NCBI RefSeq assembly: GCF_014201145.1
Contig: NZ_JACHDP010000001.1
Location: forward strand, 868,001 to 932,000
DNA: 64,000 bases
Direction of reading: 5' to 3'
From: Micromonospora parathelypteridis
GTDB lineage: Bacteria; Actinomycetota; Actinomycetes; Mycobacteriales; Micromonosporaceae
Each line of letters starts with the position of its first letter. Within the stretch, counting starts at the first letter, position 1. Below the pieces are notes generated by a model, which saw only the letters and a program-made list of their open reading frames with translations, ran no database searches and was not told the DNA's origin. The position numbers and the translations under genes were made by a program. Below are positions 18,201-27,698 of this stretch, piece after piece.

Positions 18201-21200
18201 ACGCCCGGTACGCGGGGTTCCACGACGCGTCGAAGACCTTCCCGGTCTTCCTGCCCGTCACCGTGTAGGCGGTGTTGGTCCGCGCGTTGTAGTCGTGGAC
18301 CCAGACGTCGCCGTCGTACCCGACGCCGGAGGGCTCCTTCTCCGCGATCGTGCCCGGAATGGCGATCCGGGTGATGACGTCACCGCCGGAGGTCGCGCCG
18401 ACCTTGCCGGCCGCCTGTGCCTCCGCGGCCTTCGCCGTCGCCACCTTGCCGTCGACGTTCGACGGCTTCATGCCGCTCGCACCGGTCTTCCACGCGGTGA
18501 GGTCGATCGTGCTGTCCGCACCCTTCCCGGTGCGCGCGGTGGCGCCGGCGGCATCAAGGTCGGGGTGGCGCGCGGCCTCGCCCAGGTTGTACGTGAGTGG
18601 GGCGGAACCGTTGTTGGTCAGCGTCAGCGAGCCCACACCGTTCTGGTCGGTGCCCAACACGGCGTCGAGGCCGTCGGCCTTCAGGCCGGCGACGCCCGTG
18701 GTCAGACGCGCGTCGATCTTGGCCTTCGCGTAGAGCTTGCCGAGGGAGAAGGGGTAGTTCGCGGTCGTGTAGTTCGGCACGTCGACCGTCATGGTGTAGT
18801 CGCCGACGGGGAGCTGGCGATGCACGATGCCGGTCCCGTCGGTCGTGACGGCCTCGACGAGCCCACTCTTGTTCGTGAAGGAGACCTTTGCTCCGGCCAC
18901 CGGCAGCCCGTCGTTCTTGTCCACGACGGTCGCGTCGAGGTACCCGAAGTCAGGCATGTCGTAGGTGACGATCATCCCGTCGTGCAGCACCGGGGCGCTG
19001 TCGGAGAACCGGATGCCGTCGACGCCGGCCCAGCCCTGTATGCCGGTGATGCCGTGAGCGCCGGCGGTCACCGGGTCGTCGGTCCCGATGCCGTCGCCGT
19101 AGCCGAAGATCACGGTGCCGGAGCGGGTGAGCGTGGCCGAGAAGCTGACCGGCTCCGTGTACTCCGACCGGATCGGATAGGCCCAGAGTTTGGCGTTGCG
19201 GAACTCGACGACGAACGCGTCCTCGCCGTTGACCTTGGTAGCTGCCGTGAAGACTCCCCCGCCCGGGGCGAACTCGACAGGAGATTGGACGTAGAACGGG
19301 AAGATGCCCGCACCGCCGCTGCCGGGTCCGGTGCCGGTGTCCGGGGAGATCACGCCGCGCAGGCTGACACCGAGAGTGTCGTGGCTGCCGTTGTAGAGCG
19401 CGATCGGGAACGGCAGCTGCACCGTCGCCCACACGCCGCTGGTGAAGGCGACCGGGGCGGTGCCGCGCAGGTATTCGCCCTCGGAGACGGCGCAGCTGTA
19501 GCCGCCCTTGTCGACGACGAGCCCGACGGGGATCTCGCGCGACTCGTTCTGCGCGCCGACGGTCAGCGGGAGGGTCGTGGGCGAGAAGCAGGCGTTGGGC
19601 TTGACGTTCAGCGTGTACCCGCCCTCGGGGACAGCGCTGATCGTGAACGCGCCGTTGGCATCGGTGCGTACCGGCTTCAGCGGCGTGTCCTTGACGGAGA
19701 CGTCGGCGTTCGGGACGGGCTTCTTCTTGTCGTCGACGACTCTGCCGCTGATGTCGTGCCTCGCGGCGGCCGTGAGCGGCAGCTTGACAGAGGTGTCCTG
19801 GCCAAGGGTGATCGTGACGTTGGTGGTCGCGGTCAGGTAGCCGAAGACCTTGGTGCTGAGCTGGTAGTCGCCGACCGGGAGGTTCGTGGTGAACTTACCG
19901 TCCTTGTCGGTTCCGATCGACCGGCTGAACGGTCCGCTGATCGTCACCTCGGCGGCGGGGACCGGGGCGCCGTTGGCGGTGACGACACCGGTGAGGGTGC
20001 CGCCCTTGCGCGGCGCGAGCTCGAGCAGTCGGACGAGGTCGAGCCGACCTTCGCCGTACTTGTTGTTGAAGTCGGCGGTGCCGCCGCACTCGGTGTCGTC
20101 GACGTCGACGGCCGACTCGCCGAGCAGGCGGCGGGTCTCCTCGACCTGCCCGATGAGGGTCGGGTCGTAGCTCCACAGCGCCGCGACGGCGCCGGCGACG
20201 TGAGGGGCCGCCATCGAGGTGCCGGACATCTCGACGTAGCTGTTGTTCGGGTAGGACGATCGGACAGCGTCGCCCGGAGCGGAGATCTCGGGCTTGATCC
20301 GGTCGCCCTCACCCTCGCCCTTGCGGGAGAACGACGCGAGCGTGCCGTCCGACGCGTAGGCGCCGACGGAGTAGGCACTCTCGGCGGAGCCGGGCGAGGA
20401 GACGGTGTCGCAGGCCGCGTACGGCGTGGTGTTGCCCGATGACCAGACGCTGAAGATGCCCGCGGCGCTCCAGGCATCGTCGATGGCCTGGAAGAAGTCG
20501 TTGAAGGCGTGCTCTTCGGTTTGGCCCCACGAGTTGTTGATGACGTGCGGGCGCTTCGACGGGTCGGGGTTGCTCCCGTGGACGTCGGTCGGGGCGAGCA
20601 GCCACCAGCCGGACTCAAGCAGCGACTCGACGCCGGTGCTGTCGCAGCAGCCGTTCGTCGCGATCCACTGCGCGTCCGGGGCGACGCCGACGTGGTTGGT
20701 GCCGTCGTCGCCGACCATGGTGCCCATGGTGTGCGTGCCGTGTCCGTTGTCGTCGCACGGCGCGTCCGTGCACGTGCCCCGGGTGGCCATCCAGTTGTAG
20801 TTGTGGTCGACGGTGCCGTCGGGCTTCGTGCCGCGGTACTGGTGCATCAACGCGGGGTGGTCGAACTGGACGCCCGAGTCGAGGTTGGACACGGTGATGC
20901 CGGCACCGGTGGCGCCCATGGCCCAGGCCTCGGGGGCGTGGATGGCGTCCAGACCCCACGTGGAGGTGCCGTCCGCGGCGGTCTTCGGGGCGGCGGGGCG
21001 GGCGGCCTGGTCAGCCGGGCTCTTTTCGTCGACGGGCTTGACCAGTGCGACCTGCGGCGTCGCGTGGATCTCGGCGACCTGCACCTTCGAGGCCACGTTG
21101 AGGGCGAGCTTTTCGTTGCCCCCCTTGACCAGCACGGTGTTGGCGATCGGGTAGGAGGTGTATTTGACGCCTGCCCGGTCGAGTTCGGTGGAGACGGACG

Positions 21201-21477
21201 CCAGGGACTTCTTCGCCGCTGTGGTCATCGCGTCGTAGACGAACTGTCCGCGAGCGGTCCAGTCGGTGATCTTCTTCGCCGGCTCAAGGTCGGCTCTGGT
21301 GTCGAACGTGATCCAGAAGTCGGACGCCGGGGACGTACGGAAGCGGTCCTTCAGGTTCGAGGCGATCTTGTTGGCGGCGGCGCCTGGATCCGGCTCAGCG
21401 GCGGACGCCGGTGGTGCCTGAATCATGCTCAGGCCGACCGCTGCGGCAAGCGTTGCCGCGAGGGTTCTGAGTTTCAT
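15292..21477 (-). CDS. Giant secreted S8 (subtilisin) peptidase with carbohydrate-binding-like modules
   Basis: 2061 residues. Sec signal MKLRTLAATLAAAVGLSM...ASAAEP; propeptide to about 170; catalytic triad Asp200 (SNLDSGVQFDHP), His246 (DDNGHGTHTMG), Ser421 (GTSMAAPHVAG). Carboxypeptidase-regulatory-like beta domains start near 492, 572, 842 and 1704. A region near 1050-1300 reads like a repeat-propeller. Two malectin-like domains (about 1328-1480 and 1904-2061) share AIDLGFAEIEK / IALDFAEIEK and FDVLVDG. The architecture suggests a secreted protease acting on glycosylated or complex polymers. ATG start preceded by AAGGA; terminator downstream. No cell-wall anchor seen. Confidence 0.93.
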   Translation of the reverse strand: MKLRTLAATLAAAVGLSMIQAPPASAAEPDPGAAANKIASNLKDRFRTSPASDFWITFDTRADLEPAKKITDWTARGQFVYDAMTTAAKKSLASVSTELDRAGVKYTSYPIANTVLVKGGNEKLALNVASKVQVAEIHATPQVALVKPVDEKSPADQAARPAAPKTAADGTSTWGLDAIHAPEAWAMGATGAGITVSNLDSGVQFDHPALMHQYRGTKPDGTVDHNYNWMATRGTCTDAPCDDNGHGTHTMGTMVGDDGTNHVGVAPDAQWIATNGCCDSTGVESLLESGWWLLAPTDVHGSNPDPSKRPHVINNSWGQTEEHAFNDFFQAIDDAWSAAGIFSVWSSGNTTPYAACDTVSSPGSAESAYSVGAYASDGTLASFSRKGEGEGDRIKPEISAPGDAVRSSYPNNSYVEMSGTSMAAPHVAGAVAALWSYDPTLIGQVEETRRLLGESAVDVDDTECGGTADFNNKYGEGRLDLVRLLELAPRKGGTLTGVVTANGAPVPAAEVTISGPFSRSIGTDKDGKFTTNLPVGDYQLSTKVFGYLTATTNVTITLGQDTSVKLPLTAAARHDISGRVVDDKKKPVPNADVSVKDTPLKPVRTDANGAFTISAVPEGGYTLNVKPNACFSPTTLPLTVGAQNESREIPVGLVVDKGGYSCAVSEGEYLRGTAPVAFTSGVWATVQLPFPIALYNGSHDTLGVSLRGVISPDTGTGPGSGGAGIFPFYVQSPVEFAPGGGVFTAATKVNGEDAFVVEFRNAKLWAYPIRSEYTEPVSFSATLTRSGTVIFGYGDGIGTDDPVTAGAHGITGIQGWAGVDGIRFSDSAPVLHDGMIVTYDMPDFGYLDATVVDKNDGLPVAGAKVSFTNKSGLVEAVTTDGTGIVHRQLPVGDYTMTVDVPNYTTANYPFSLGKLYAKAKIDARLTTGVAGLKADGLDAVLGTDQNGVGSLTLTNNGSAPLTYNLGEAARHPDLDAAGATARTGKGADSTIDLTAWKTGASGMKPSNVDGKVATAKAAEAQAAGKVGATSGGDVITRIAIPGTIAEKEPSGVGYDGDVWVHDYNARTNTAYTVTGRKTGKVFDASWNPAYRAFDMALDTKTGDMCQMEDSPASYIHCFDRKTGKETRQVKGDWSTLQLTGLAYNPKEDVFYVGGRANGMIGTVAGTSHDNPGALLSFCAPPLPEVMGLAYNQASDTIWYTDLTSNRPTRLLQVDPDDCSLVNAWWFPGQKAGQGGGLETDSTGALWAADQVADDVVLVDVEDDLLTDLPWLSLSSTAGTLAPGKSTTVKVSISSKGAKPGVLGANIVVRSDSGRQSKTYVPVTLTTTKYQVGVNAGGAKFTDGSGYTWSADQPAGKKAWGYEGKTKVASTTAGIAGTTDDALFQSQRTTPDKQLFYRFPDAPKGTYAIDLGFAEIEKVAKGKRVFDVLVDGTLTEYAYDPAAAVGPNVADWRTAVVKHEGGPLTVELRGSKGLKAPTIAALRVTLDPRADEAEPEPQPEEPAPGSVPVAPAGRSYSMKVTDGFYRQGTEESGWHGDDSCGVLWFDTSFLFPFYDTAWDGVCVTTNGTLAFDRASTLGNNTALPSPYPIDAIYPLWADLIVDDEAGIYFGTTEVDGLAAQVIEWRNVAFYSDRTARVSFSVTLIADGRVQIGYGDGVGGDNPLTRGSSATVGLESLNRNPASQYSFNQPILKAGLGLEYTLPAGGTIEGTVTDANDRKPIEGAIITLKGPGGERVITADAKGRWKAQALVGENIVEVSAPNYVTASHPVTIAKKDQAEVVDTALTTGVATVTGGDFDWLVGPDQKATADVTVTNKGSAPLEVRISEQKRTSDGGHEAADLPWLTLTGAAATGTVKLAVGASTTVTATADNADVKPGVLVGDVLVASNTGKDEAQLKPVRLATSAYWKGVDVGGSGYVGTDGFFWSPDQQLGSRPWGYVGGKARTTRADIAGTEDDALFRTQRTGDTFSYVFKNAPAGKYRIALDFAEIEKVKAGKRAFDVLVDGKVALYDHDVQAKVGALTADMNTVIVEHAGGDLKIELSREKGENDPILNALKVQQDPRL

Positions 21478-21733
21478 GGGGGTCCTTCGGCCTACAGGGG
21501 TTGGTAGGGGTCGTGGTTCTTGTGGTCGTCGGCACCGTCGCCACCGTGGGCGTCGCGGGCTTCGGGGGCGCTGACGCGCGGCTCACGAGGCAGTTCGGGA
21601 GGTGGCGGGTGCTCGATGGCGGCGTCGTCACGTGCGACTGGACGCTCAGACATGCATCGCCCCAGGGCTATGGATCATGGAGCAATGCTCGGGGGGATCA
21701 GTGGCCGTCGCTATCCAGCGGATACGTCAATTT
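21478..21733. other. Intergenic region between the protease and LuxR genes
   Basis: 256 bases without a convincing gene. It should carry the protease promoter (minus strand) and the 3' end of the LuxR gene. I see no clear hairpin or palindrome in it. Confidence 0.4.
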
Positions 21734-24688
21734 TCACGACGGGACGTCGAGGGAGTCCTCTTCTGCGAACACTCCGGCCTCTACTGCCTTGACCGCGAGC
21801 GCGGTTCGGGAGGTCACCTTCAACTTGCGCATCGCCGCACGCAACTGTTGATCCACTGTGGCCGGCGACTTGGCCAGGATCCGGCTGATCTCCCGGTTCG
21901 TCTTGCCGGCGACAACCAGTTGGACCACGTCCAGCTCGCGCGGTGAGAGCTGGTCGCCGTACCCTCGTCGGCCGCCGCGCCACAGTCGCGGAACCTCGGC
22001 CCCGTGTTCGCGAAGCCGCTGTGCGACACGGTCTGCGTCGCCGCGGGCTCCGAGCCTGAACAGTTGCTCGTACTGTGCGGCCAGCAGCTCTCGGCCGTGT
22101 TCGATCTGGCCTTGCGCGATGAGCGACTCGGCTTGACGCTCGCGGGCGAGCATGGCGTCGTAGGGGCGCGGCAACGCGCTCCAGGCGCGGGCAGCCCGAT
22201 CGTATGCCGTCGCCGCGCGGGCATGGTCTCCTGCTGCGGCCAGCAGTAGGGCACGGCATACGGCGAGCGCGGCGCGGGGCGCGGGCGCCGTACGGCCGCG
22301 CAGTCCTCTGGCGAGCTGGTCGCCCAGGCGTGTCGCGGTCTTGAGGTCACCCGCGGCGAGGTGCGCCTCGATCCGAGCGGGGACGAGGTCCGTCGCCCAG
22401 ATCCAGATGCCCTTCCTCCGGACGGTGTCCATCGGCTCGTTCGTGATCTGCAGCGCCCGGCCGCTGTTCCCGTCCGTCAGCCACAGTCTGGCCAGCGCGG
22501 CGGCGGCCTCCATCGTGTCGTCGGCTGCGCCGAGGCGGGCGGACTCCTCGAGGACCAGGCGGAACTGCTCCTCCGCTGCGCGCCGCCGTCCCGCTGCGGC
22601 TGCCAGCCGGGCCGCGAGCCGGATGCTGCCGAGGTAGTGCGCCGGCCGGTCCCGGTCGGCGTCGGCGAGGGCCGCGCTCTGTTCCGCGAGACCCTCCCAC
22701 CGGCCGGTGAGCCACGCCAGGTTGGCCTGTTCGAGTCGGACGTTGTGTTGCAACCGGGACGCCTGCTCGGTCTCGGCGATGTGCATCGCCACGGCGAGGT
22801 GTTTGTCCGCGTCGGCGTACCGGCCCCAGATCAGTGCGCCGGTCCCGACGTTTGCGTGGATGCGGGCCACGTCGAGACGCTCCGCCGAGGTCGCGCCGTC
22901 GACGGGCAGGCCGGCGACGACGTCCCAGGCCTCCTCTTCGCCGAGCATGAGCAACGCGGCGGCTCGGTTGCCGGCCAGGTTCAGCCGTTCTGCGGGAGAG
23001 TCGAATTCGGTGGTGAGCTCAGCGGCGCGATCCAGCCAATGCCGATGGGTCGACGCCGGCCACGGTCCCGCATAGGCCCATCCGAGGTAGGTCATCGCCC
23101 GGGCCGCCTCGACCGGGTCATGGTCGAGGTTGGCCACCGCCTGCTCGAGCTCGCTGAGTGCGGCCTGCGCCTCGCCCGCGGTGATCAGGAGCCGGCCCAG
23201 GGGGTTGCGGATCTCGGCCTGCTGGCGGGCGGAGAGACCGGGGGTCTCCAGCACCGAGCGCAGGGTACGGATCACCCGGTGGTGGACCTGATCGACCGGT
23301 TCGCGACGGCCCAGTGCGGCAACGCCGGCGATGCGCGCTATTCGTGCCCGATCCGCCGGTGGCAGCACGGCCCACGACAACAGATCGACCAGCATGTCGA
23401 CGGCCTTGGTGTGGTCACCCGATGCGATGGCCAGCTCGGCACCCTGCTCGGCGAATCGCGCCCAGGACTGCGTCTCGCCCGCCTCACGGAAGTGGTGGGC
23501 AAGGCGTGCGACGGGCGGCGGGTGGATGTTCTCCAAGGCTCGGCCGGCCAGCAGGTGGAAGTGTCTGCGGTCGGTCAACGGGATCGCCTCGTAGACGGCC
23601 GTGGCGGCCAGCACATGCCGGAATCGCCACTGGCCGCGGTCGTCGGCGTCCAGGACCCCGGCGTGGGCCGCTTCCGCGATGGCGCCTCGACACGTCTCGG
23701 GTGACAGGCCGGCGGTCACCGCGATCGTGGCCACCGATGACCGCCCTGCCAACGTGGCCGCGGCTCGCAACACCTGCTGCGCCGCCGGCGACAGACGGCC
23801 CACCCGCTCCCGGGTGGAGTCGCGCACCGTTGGCGGCACCCGTAGCTCGCGCAGCTTCAGCCGGACCCACTGCCCGTCGCGGAAGACGAGGTCGGCGCGG
23901 TCGCACATGAGGCGAACCGATTCCTCCAGCGCCAGAGGAACGCCACCGGTCCGCTCGTGCATGAACGTCGCGAACTCCTGCGAGATCGGGTTGCCATCCA
24001 GCATCGAGGACACCAGCGCCGCTGTGTCGTCGGGTCGCATCGGCGCCAGGGCGATCCTCAGCTGGGTCACGCCGGCGGGCAACCGGGACGTCAGCCGCAG
24101 CAACAGCGACCCGTCGTCCACCTCCTCCGGCCGATAGGAGACCACGAGGCTTGGCCCGCCCGTTTGCTGCCGGGAGGTGACGAACAGCAGGAACTCCAAG
24201 GTCACTTCGTCGGCCCAGTGGGCGTCCTCGAGCACGAGAACGTCGACACGCAGAGCCCGCAGCAACTCGTCCAGGGCGCGGAACAGGCGATGCCGGGCTG
24301 CCTTCGCATCGCCCAAGGGCTGCAGTGCGGGCGGCAGGTCCGCGGACCATTCAGGGAAGAGGGGTCGTAACGCACCCGCAAGCGCGGTGAGCGGCAATCC
24401 CGACACCGGGCGGTCGATCCCGCGGAACGCGTCGACGATCGGCCCCAAGGTCAGCGACTCGCGAAGCGGCGGGCACACCGAGACCAGGGCGGTGCGCTGG
24501 TCCGGCGCCGCCAACCACTCTCGCAGCAGTCGGCTCTTCCCGATTCCCGCCTCGCCCTCCACCAGCACGATCGCCGGTGGCCGGGCCAGGGCGCTCCGGA
24601 GCGCCGCCATCTCCCGATCGCGACCCACGAAATCCGGCGTGGAAACTGTCGGTGAAGTCCCGTCGTCCTCGGGCGAGAGGTCGATCAT
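21734..24688 (-). CDS. Large ATP-binding LuxR (LAL/MalT-like) regulator
   Basis: 984 residues. N-terminal AAA-type domain: FVGRDREMAALRSAL, Walker A VEGEAGIGKSRLLREW, Walker B VLVLEDAHWADE. A long helical, TPR-like middle part follows. C-terminal LuxR helix-turn-helix QLSPRELDVVQLVVAGKTN with REISRILAKSPATVDQQL. LAL regulators respond to inducers bound by the helical domain and activate catabolic or secondary-metabolite genes. Its position next to the protease makes that gene a candidate target (inferred). Confidence 0.9.
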   Translation of the reverse strand: MIDLSPEDDGTSPTVSTPDFVGRDREMAALRSALARPPAIVLVEGEAGIGKSRLLREWLAAPDQRTALVSVCPPLRESLTLGPIVDAFRGIDRPVSGLPLTALAGALRPLFPEWSADLPPALQPLGDAKAARHRLFRALDELLRALRVDVLVLEDAHWADEVTLEFLLFVTSRQQTGGPSLVVSYRPEEVDDGSLLLRLTSRLPAGVTQLRIALAPMRPDDTAALVSSMLDGNPISQEFATFMHERTGGVPLALEESVRLMCDRADLVFRDGQWVRLKLRELRVPPTVRDSTRERVGRLSPAAQQVLRAAATLAGRSSVATIAVTAGLSPETCRGAIAEAAHAGVLDADDRGQWRFRHVLAATAVYEAIPLTDRRHFHLLAGRALENIHPPPVARLAHHFREAGETQSWARFAEQGAELAIASGDHTKAVDMLVDLLSWAVLPPADRARIARIAGVAALGRREPVDQVHHRVIRTLRSVLETPGLSARQQAEIRNPLGRLLITAGEAQAALSELEQAVANLDHDPVEAARAMTYLGWAYAGPWPASTHRHWLDRAAELTTEFDSPAERLNLAGNRAAALLMLGEEEAWDVVAGLPVDGATSAERLDVARIHANVGTGALIWGRYADADKHLAVAMHIAETEQASRLQHNVRLEQANLAWLTGRWEGLAEQSAALADADRDRPAHYLGSIRLAARLAAAAGRRRAAEEQFRLVLEESARLGAADDTMEAAAALARLWLTDGNSGRALQITNEPMDTVRRKGIWIWATDLVPARIEAHLAAGDLKTATRLGDQLARGLRGRTAPAPRAALAVCRALLLAAAGDHARAATAYDRAARAWSALPRPYDAMLARERQAESLIAQGQIEHGRELLAAQYEQLFRLGARGDADRVAQRLREHGAEVPRLWRGGRRGYGDQLSPRELDVVQLVVAGKTNREISRILAKSPATVDQQLRAAMRKLKVTSRTALAVKAVEAGVFAEEDSLDVPS

Positions 24689-24781
24689 GCGTGATGATCT
24701 CGCTTTTCGACGCTCAGGCGCAAGTACATGGCGGCGACTCGCGTGCCCTCGAACTCCACGACACTGCGGCGCTCGCCGCCG

Positions 24782-25588
24782 CTACACCCGGGGACGCAGC
24801 TCGGCCGAACGGGGCAGGGGGACGACCAGAGGCGTGCCGGTGGCAGGGTCGGGCACCACCATCGCCCGCAAGCCGAAGACGGTTTCCAGCAACTCGGGGG
24901 TGAGAACCTCGGCCGGAGTTCCGGTCGCGACGATCCGGCCGTCCTTCATGGCGATGAGCACGTCGGCGTAACGCGCTGCGAGGCTCAGATCGTGCAGGAC
25001 CATGACGACGGTGCGGCCCCTCTCCTGGTGCAGGCGACCAATCAGATCGAGCACGTCGATCTGGTGCGCCAGATCGAGGAAGGTCGTCGGCTCGTCGAGC
25101 AGCAGCAGATCCGTGCCCTGGGCCAGGGCCATGCTGATCCAGGCACGCTGCCGCTGGCCACCCGAGAGCGCATCGACCGGGCGGTCGGCGTAGTCGAGCA
25201 TGTCGGTCCATCGCAGCGCGTCGGCGGCCAGCGTCTCGTCGTCGCGGGACCACTGGCGAAACCAGCTCTGGTGCGGATGGCGACCGCGCATCACGAGGTC
25301 GGCGACCGTCAGCCCGTCGGGCGCGGTAGGTGACTGTGGCAGGACGCCGAGGGCGCGGGCCACCTCCCGGGTCGGCAGCCGGTCGATCCGGTTGCCATCC
25401 AGCAGCACCTGCCCCGACGTCGGCCGGAGCAGCCGGCCGAGCGCCTTGAGCAGCGTCGACTTTCCGCAGCCGTTCGGGCCGATGATGGTGGTCACCCGGC
25501 CGTCGTGGATGTCGACGTCGAGGCCGTCGATCACCGTCAGATCCCCGTACGCGAGGCGCAGGCCCTCGCCGCGCAGCCGGGCGTTCAT
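24782..25588 (-). CDS. Iron-siderophore ABC transporter ATPase (FepC/FecE-like)
   Basis: 268 residues. Walker A IIGPNGCGKSTLL, signature ALSGGQRQRAWISMALAQ, Walker B LLLLDEPTTFLDLAHQ, H-loop VMVLHDLSLAARYAD: the standard ferric-siderophore import ATPase. The ATG at 25588 overlaps the upstream permease stop (ATGA). Last gene of the five-gene siderophore operon. Confidence 0.95.
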   Translation of the reverse strand: MNARLRGEGLRLAYGDLTVIDGLDVDIHDGRVTTIIGPNGCGKSTLLKALGRLLRPTSGQVLLDGNRIDRLPTREVARALGVLPQSPTAPDGLTVADLVMRGRHPHQSWFRQWSRDDETLAADALRWTDMLDYADRPVDALSGGQRQRAWISMALAQGTDLLLLDEPTTFLDLAHQIDVLDLIGRLHQERGRTVVMVLHDLSLAARYADVLIAMKDGRIVATGTPAEVLTPELLETVFGLRAMVVPDPATGTPLVVPLPRSAELRPRV

Positions 25589-26673
25589 CCGCTGGTCCTC
25601 CTGGATCGTCTGAGCAGTAGCCAGAGCAGGTACGGGGTGCCGATCATCGCGGTGAGCAGGCCGACGGGCAGCTCCTTCGGCGCGATCACGATCTGGGCTG
25701 CCAGATCGGCGCCCACGACGAGCAGCGCGCCGAGCAGCGCCGAGGCGAGCAGTGGCGGTCGGCTGCCCCCGCAGAGGCGTAGGGCGACCTGTGGCACCAG
25801 GAACGCCACGAACTCGATCGGACCGGCGGCGGCCACCGCGGCGGCGGCGAGCGCGGCCGCGAGGGCGACGACGAGGAGTTGGGCGCTCTGCAGGCGTAGA
25901 CCCAGCGCACGTGCGGTGTCCTCACGGAACTGCAGGACCCGCAACGCTACCGAGGCGGCCATGGCGAGCGGCAACAGCACGGCCAGCGCCGCCGCGAGCG
26001 GCCGGACGTGCGCCCATTCGCGGCCGGCCAGAGAGCCGGTGATCCAGATGGTGGCGCGGGTCGCGTCGACCAGATCGGCCCGGATAAGCAACCACGAGGT
26101 GATCCCACCGAGGATCTCGCCGACGCCGAGCCCGATCAACACCAACCGGTAGCCATCGATACCGCGGCGCCAGGCCAGCAGGTAGATCAGGGTCGCGCTG
26201 ATCGCCGCGCCGCCGAGGGCGGCCAGTGGTACGCCGTAGGCGCCGACTGCCCCGCCGAGCACGATGGCGGCGACCGCCCCGACCGCGGCGCCGTTGGTCA
26301 CGCCGAGCACGTCGGGGCTGGCGAGCGGATTGCGGGCGAAGGTCTGGGTGAGCGCTCCGGCGACCGCGAGGGCGGCGCCGACCAGCAGCGCGCACAGCAC
26401 CCGGGGCAGGCGGAGGTTGAGCACGATGTGCCGCTCGATGCGGGTGCCGCCGCCGGTGAGCACCTCCCACACGGCCGGTGGGGTGATCGGGAAGTCGCCG
26501 TGGCACACGCTGACCACGGCGAGCGCTACGGCTCCGAGGAGGGCGACCAGCGTGACGGCCACGCCGCGGGCGGGCACCGCGGCCGACACAGGTCCGATCC
26601 GGATGACGGTCCGGCCGGGTAGCGCCAGCCCGGCGGGCTCGGCTGCGGTCGATCGGGTGAGGGTGTCGTTCAC
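25585..26673 (-). CDS. FecCD-family siderophore permease, subunit 2
   Basis: 362 residues, about nine to ten membrane helices. FecCD hallmarks: LRLPRVLCALLVGAALAVAG, QTFARNPLASPDVLGVTNGA, and the C-terminal FVAFLVPQVALRLCGG. GTG start at 26673 overlaps the other permease stop (GTGA). Forms a heterodimeric inner-membrane channel with the next upstream gene. Confidence 0.94.
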   Translation of the reverse strand: MNDTLTRSTAAEPAGLALPGRTVIRIGPVSAAVPARGVAVTLVALLGAVALAVVSVCHGDFPITPPAVWEVLTGGGTRIERHIVLNLRLPRVLCALLVGAALAVAGALTQTFARNPLASPDVLGVTNGAAVGAVAAIVLGGAVGAYGVPLAALGGAAISATLIYLLAWRRGIDGYRLVLIGLGVGEILGGITSWLLIRADLVDATRATIWITGSLAGREWAHVRPLAAALAVLLPLAMAASVALRVLQFREDTARALGLRLQSAQLLVVALAAALAAAAVAAAGPIEFVAFLVPQVALRLCGGSRPPLLASALLGALLVVGADLAAQIVIAPKELPVGLLTAMIGTPYLLWLLLRRSRRTSG

Positions 26674-27698
26674 AGCTGCACCAGTCTGACCCGGCGGACC
26701 AGCCAGATGAAGAAGGGTGCGCCTGCCACCGCCAGGACGATGCCGGTCTGCACCTCGGCGGGCCGGGCCACGAGCCGTCCGGCCACGTCCGCGAGCAACA
26801 CGGCGACCACCCCGAGCAGCCCGGCGAACGGCAGCAGCCAGCGATGGTCGGGGCCGGTCAGGGCGCGGGCGAGGTGCGGCACCACCAGGCCGACGAAGCC
26901 GATGGGGCCGCACGCCGCGGTGGCGGCGCCGGTGAGCAGCATGATCGCGGCGACGCCGACGACCCGGGCCAGCGGAACGCTCTGCCCGAGGGCCCGGGCA
27001 ACGTCCTCGCCGAGCCCCAACGTGTTGAGCGCGGGGGCGTTCGCCGCGGCGAGCACCAGGCCGACCGCGATGAACGGGATGACCTGCCAGGCCGTGTCGA
27101 GGTCCCGACCGGCGAGCGACCCGACCACCCAGAAGCGGAACACGTTCAGCGTCTCCGGAGAGGTGACCAGGATCGACGAGGTGAAGGAGAAGAGCAGCGC
27201 GCCGATCGCCATTCCGGCAAGCGCCAGGGTCACCGGCGTGGGGCCGTTGCGGCCTCCGGAGCCAACGGCGAAGACGACGACGCTGGTGACCAACGCACCG
27301 GCGAAGGCGAACCAGATGTACCCGCCGAACGAATCCACACCGAACACGGCGATGGCGACGACCACGGCGAACGACGCACCCGCCGACACGCCGAGCAGGC
27401 CCGGGTCGGCGATCGGGTTGCGGGTGTGGCCCTGGATCAGGGCGCCGGCCACGCCGAGGGCGAGCCCGACCGCCACCCCCAGCACGGTACGCGGCGCCCG
27501 CAGTTCCCAGACCAGGGCGCTGGCGTCCGAACCGTCCGCGCTGAGCAGCACACGCCACACCTCGCCGGGGTGCAGGGTCTGCGCGCCCAGCCCGAGGCTG
27601 AGCAGCACCGCCACGACGGCGAGCAGGAGCAGCCCGAGCAGGCCGACGACCCGACGCCGCCGGCCCGACCGCAACGCCAGGTCAGGCGTCGACGTCAT
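26670..27698 (-). CDS. FecCD-family siderophore permease, subunit 1
   Basis: 342 residues. LRAPRTVLGVAVGLALGVAG, IQGHTRNPIADPGLLGVSAG and FVGLVVPHLARALTGPDHR identify the FecCD family. ATG start at 27698, 17 bases inside the end of the upstream SIP gene. Longer frames upstream are antisense or shadow text. Confidence 0.94.
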   Translation of the reverse strand: MTSTPDLALRSGRRRRVVGLLGLLLLAVVAVLLSLGLGAQTLHPGEVWRVLLSADGSDASALVWELRAPRTVLGVAVGLALGVAGALIQGHTRNPIADPGLLGVSAGASFAVVVAIAVFGVDSFGGYIWFAFAGALVTSVVVFAVGSGGRNGPTPVTLALAGMAIGALLFSFTSSILVTSPETLNVFRFWVVGSLAGRDLDTAWQVIPFIAVGLVLAAANAPALNTLGLGEDVARALGQSVPLARVVGVAAIMLLTGAATAACGPIGFVGLVVPHLARALTGPDHRWLLPFAGLLGVVAVLLADVAGRLVARPAEVQTGIVLAVAGAPFFIWLVRRVRLVQL

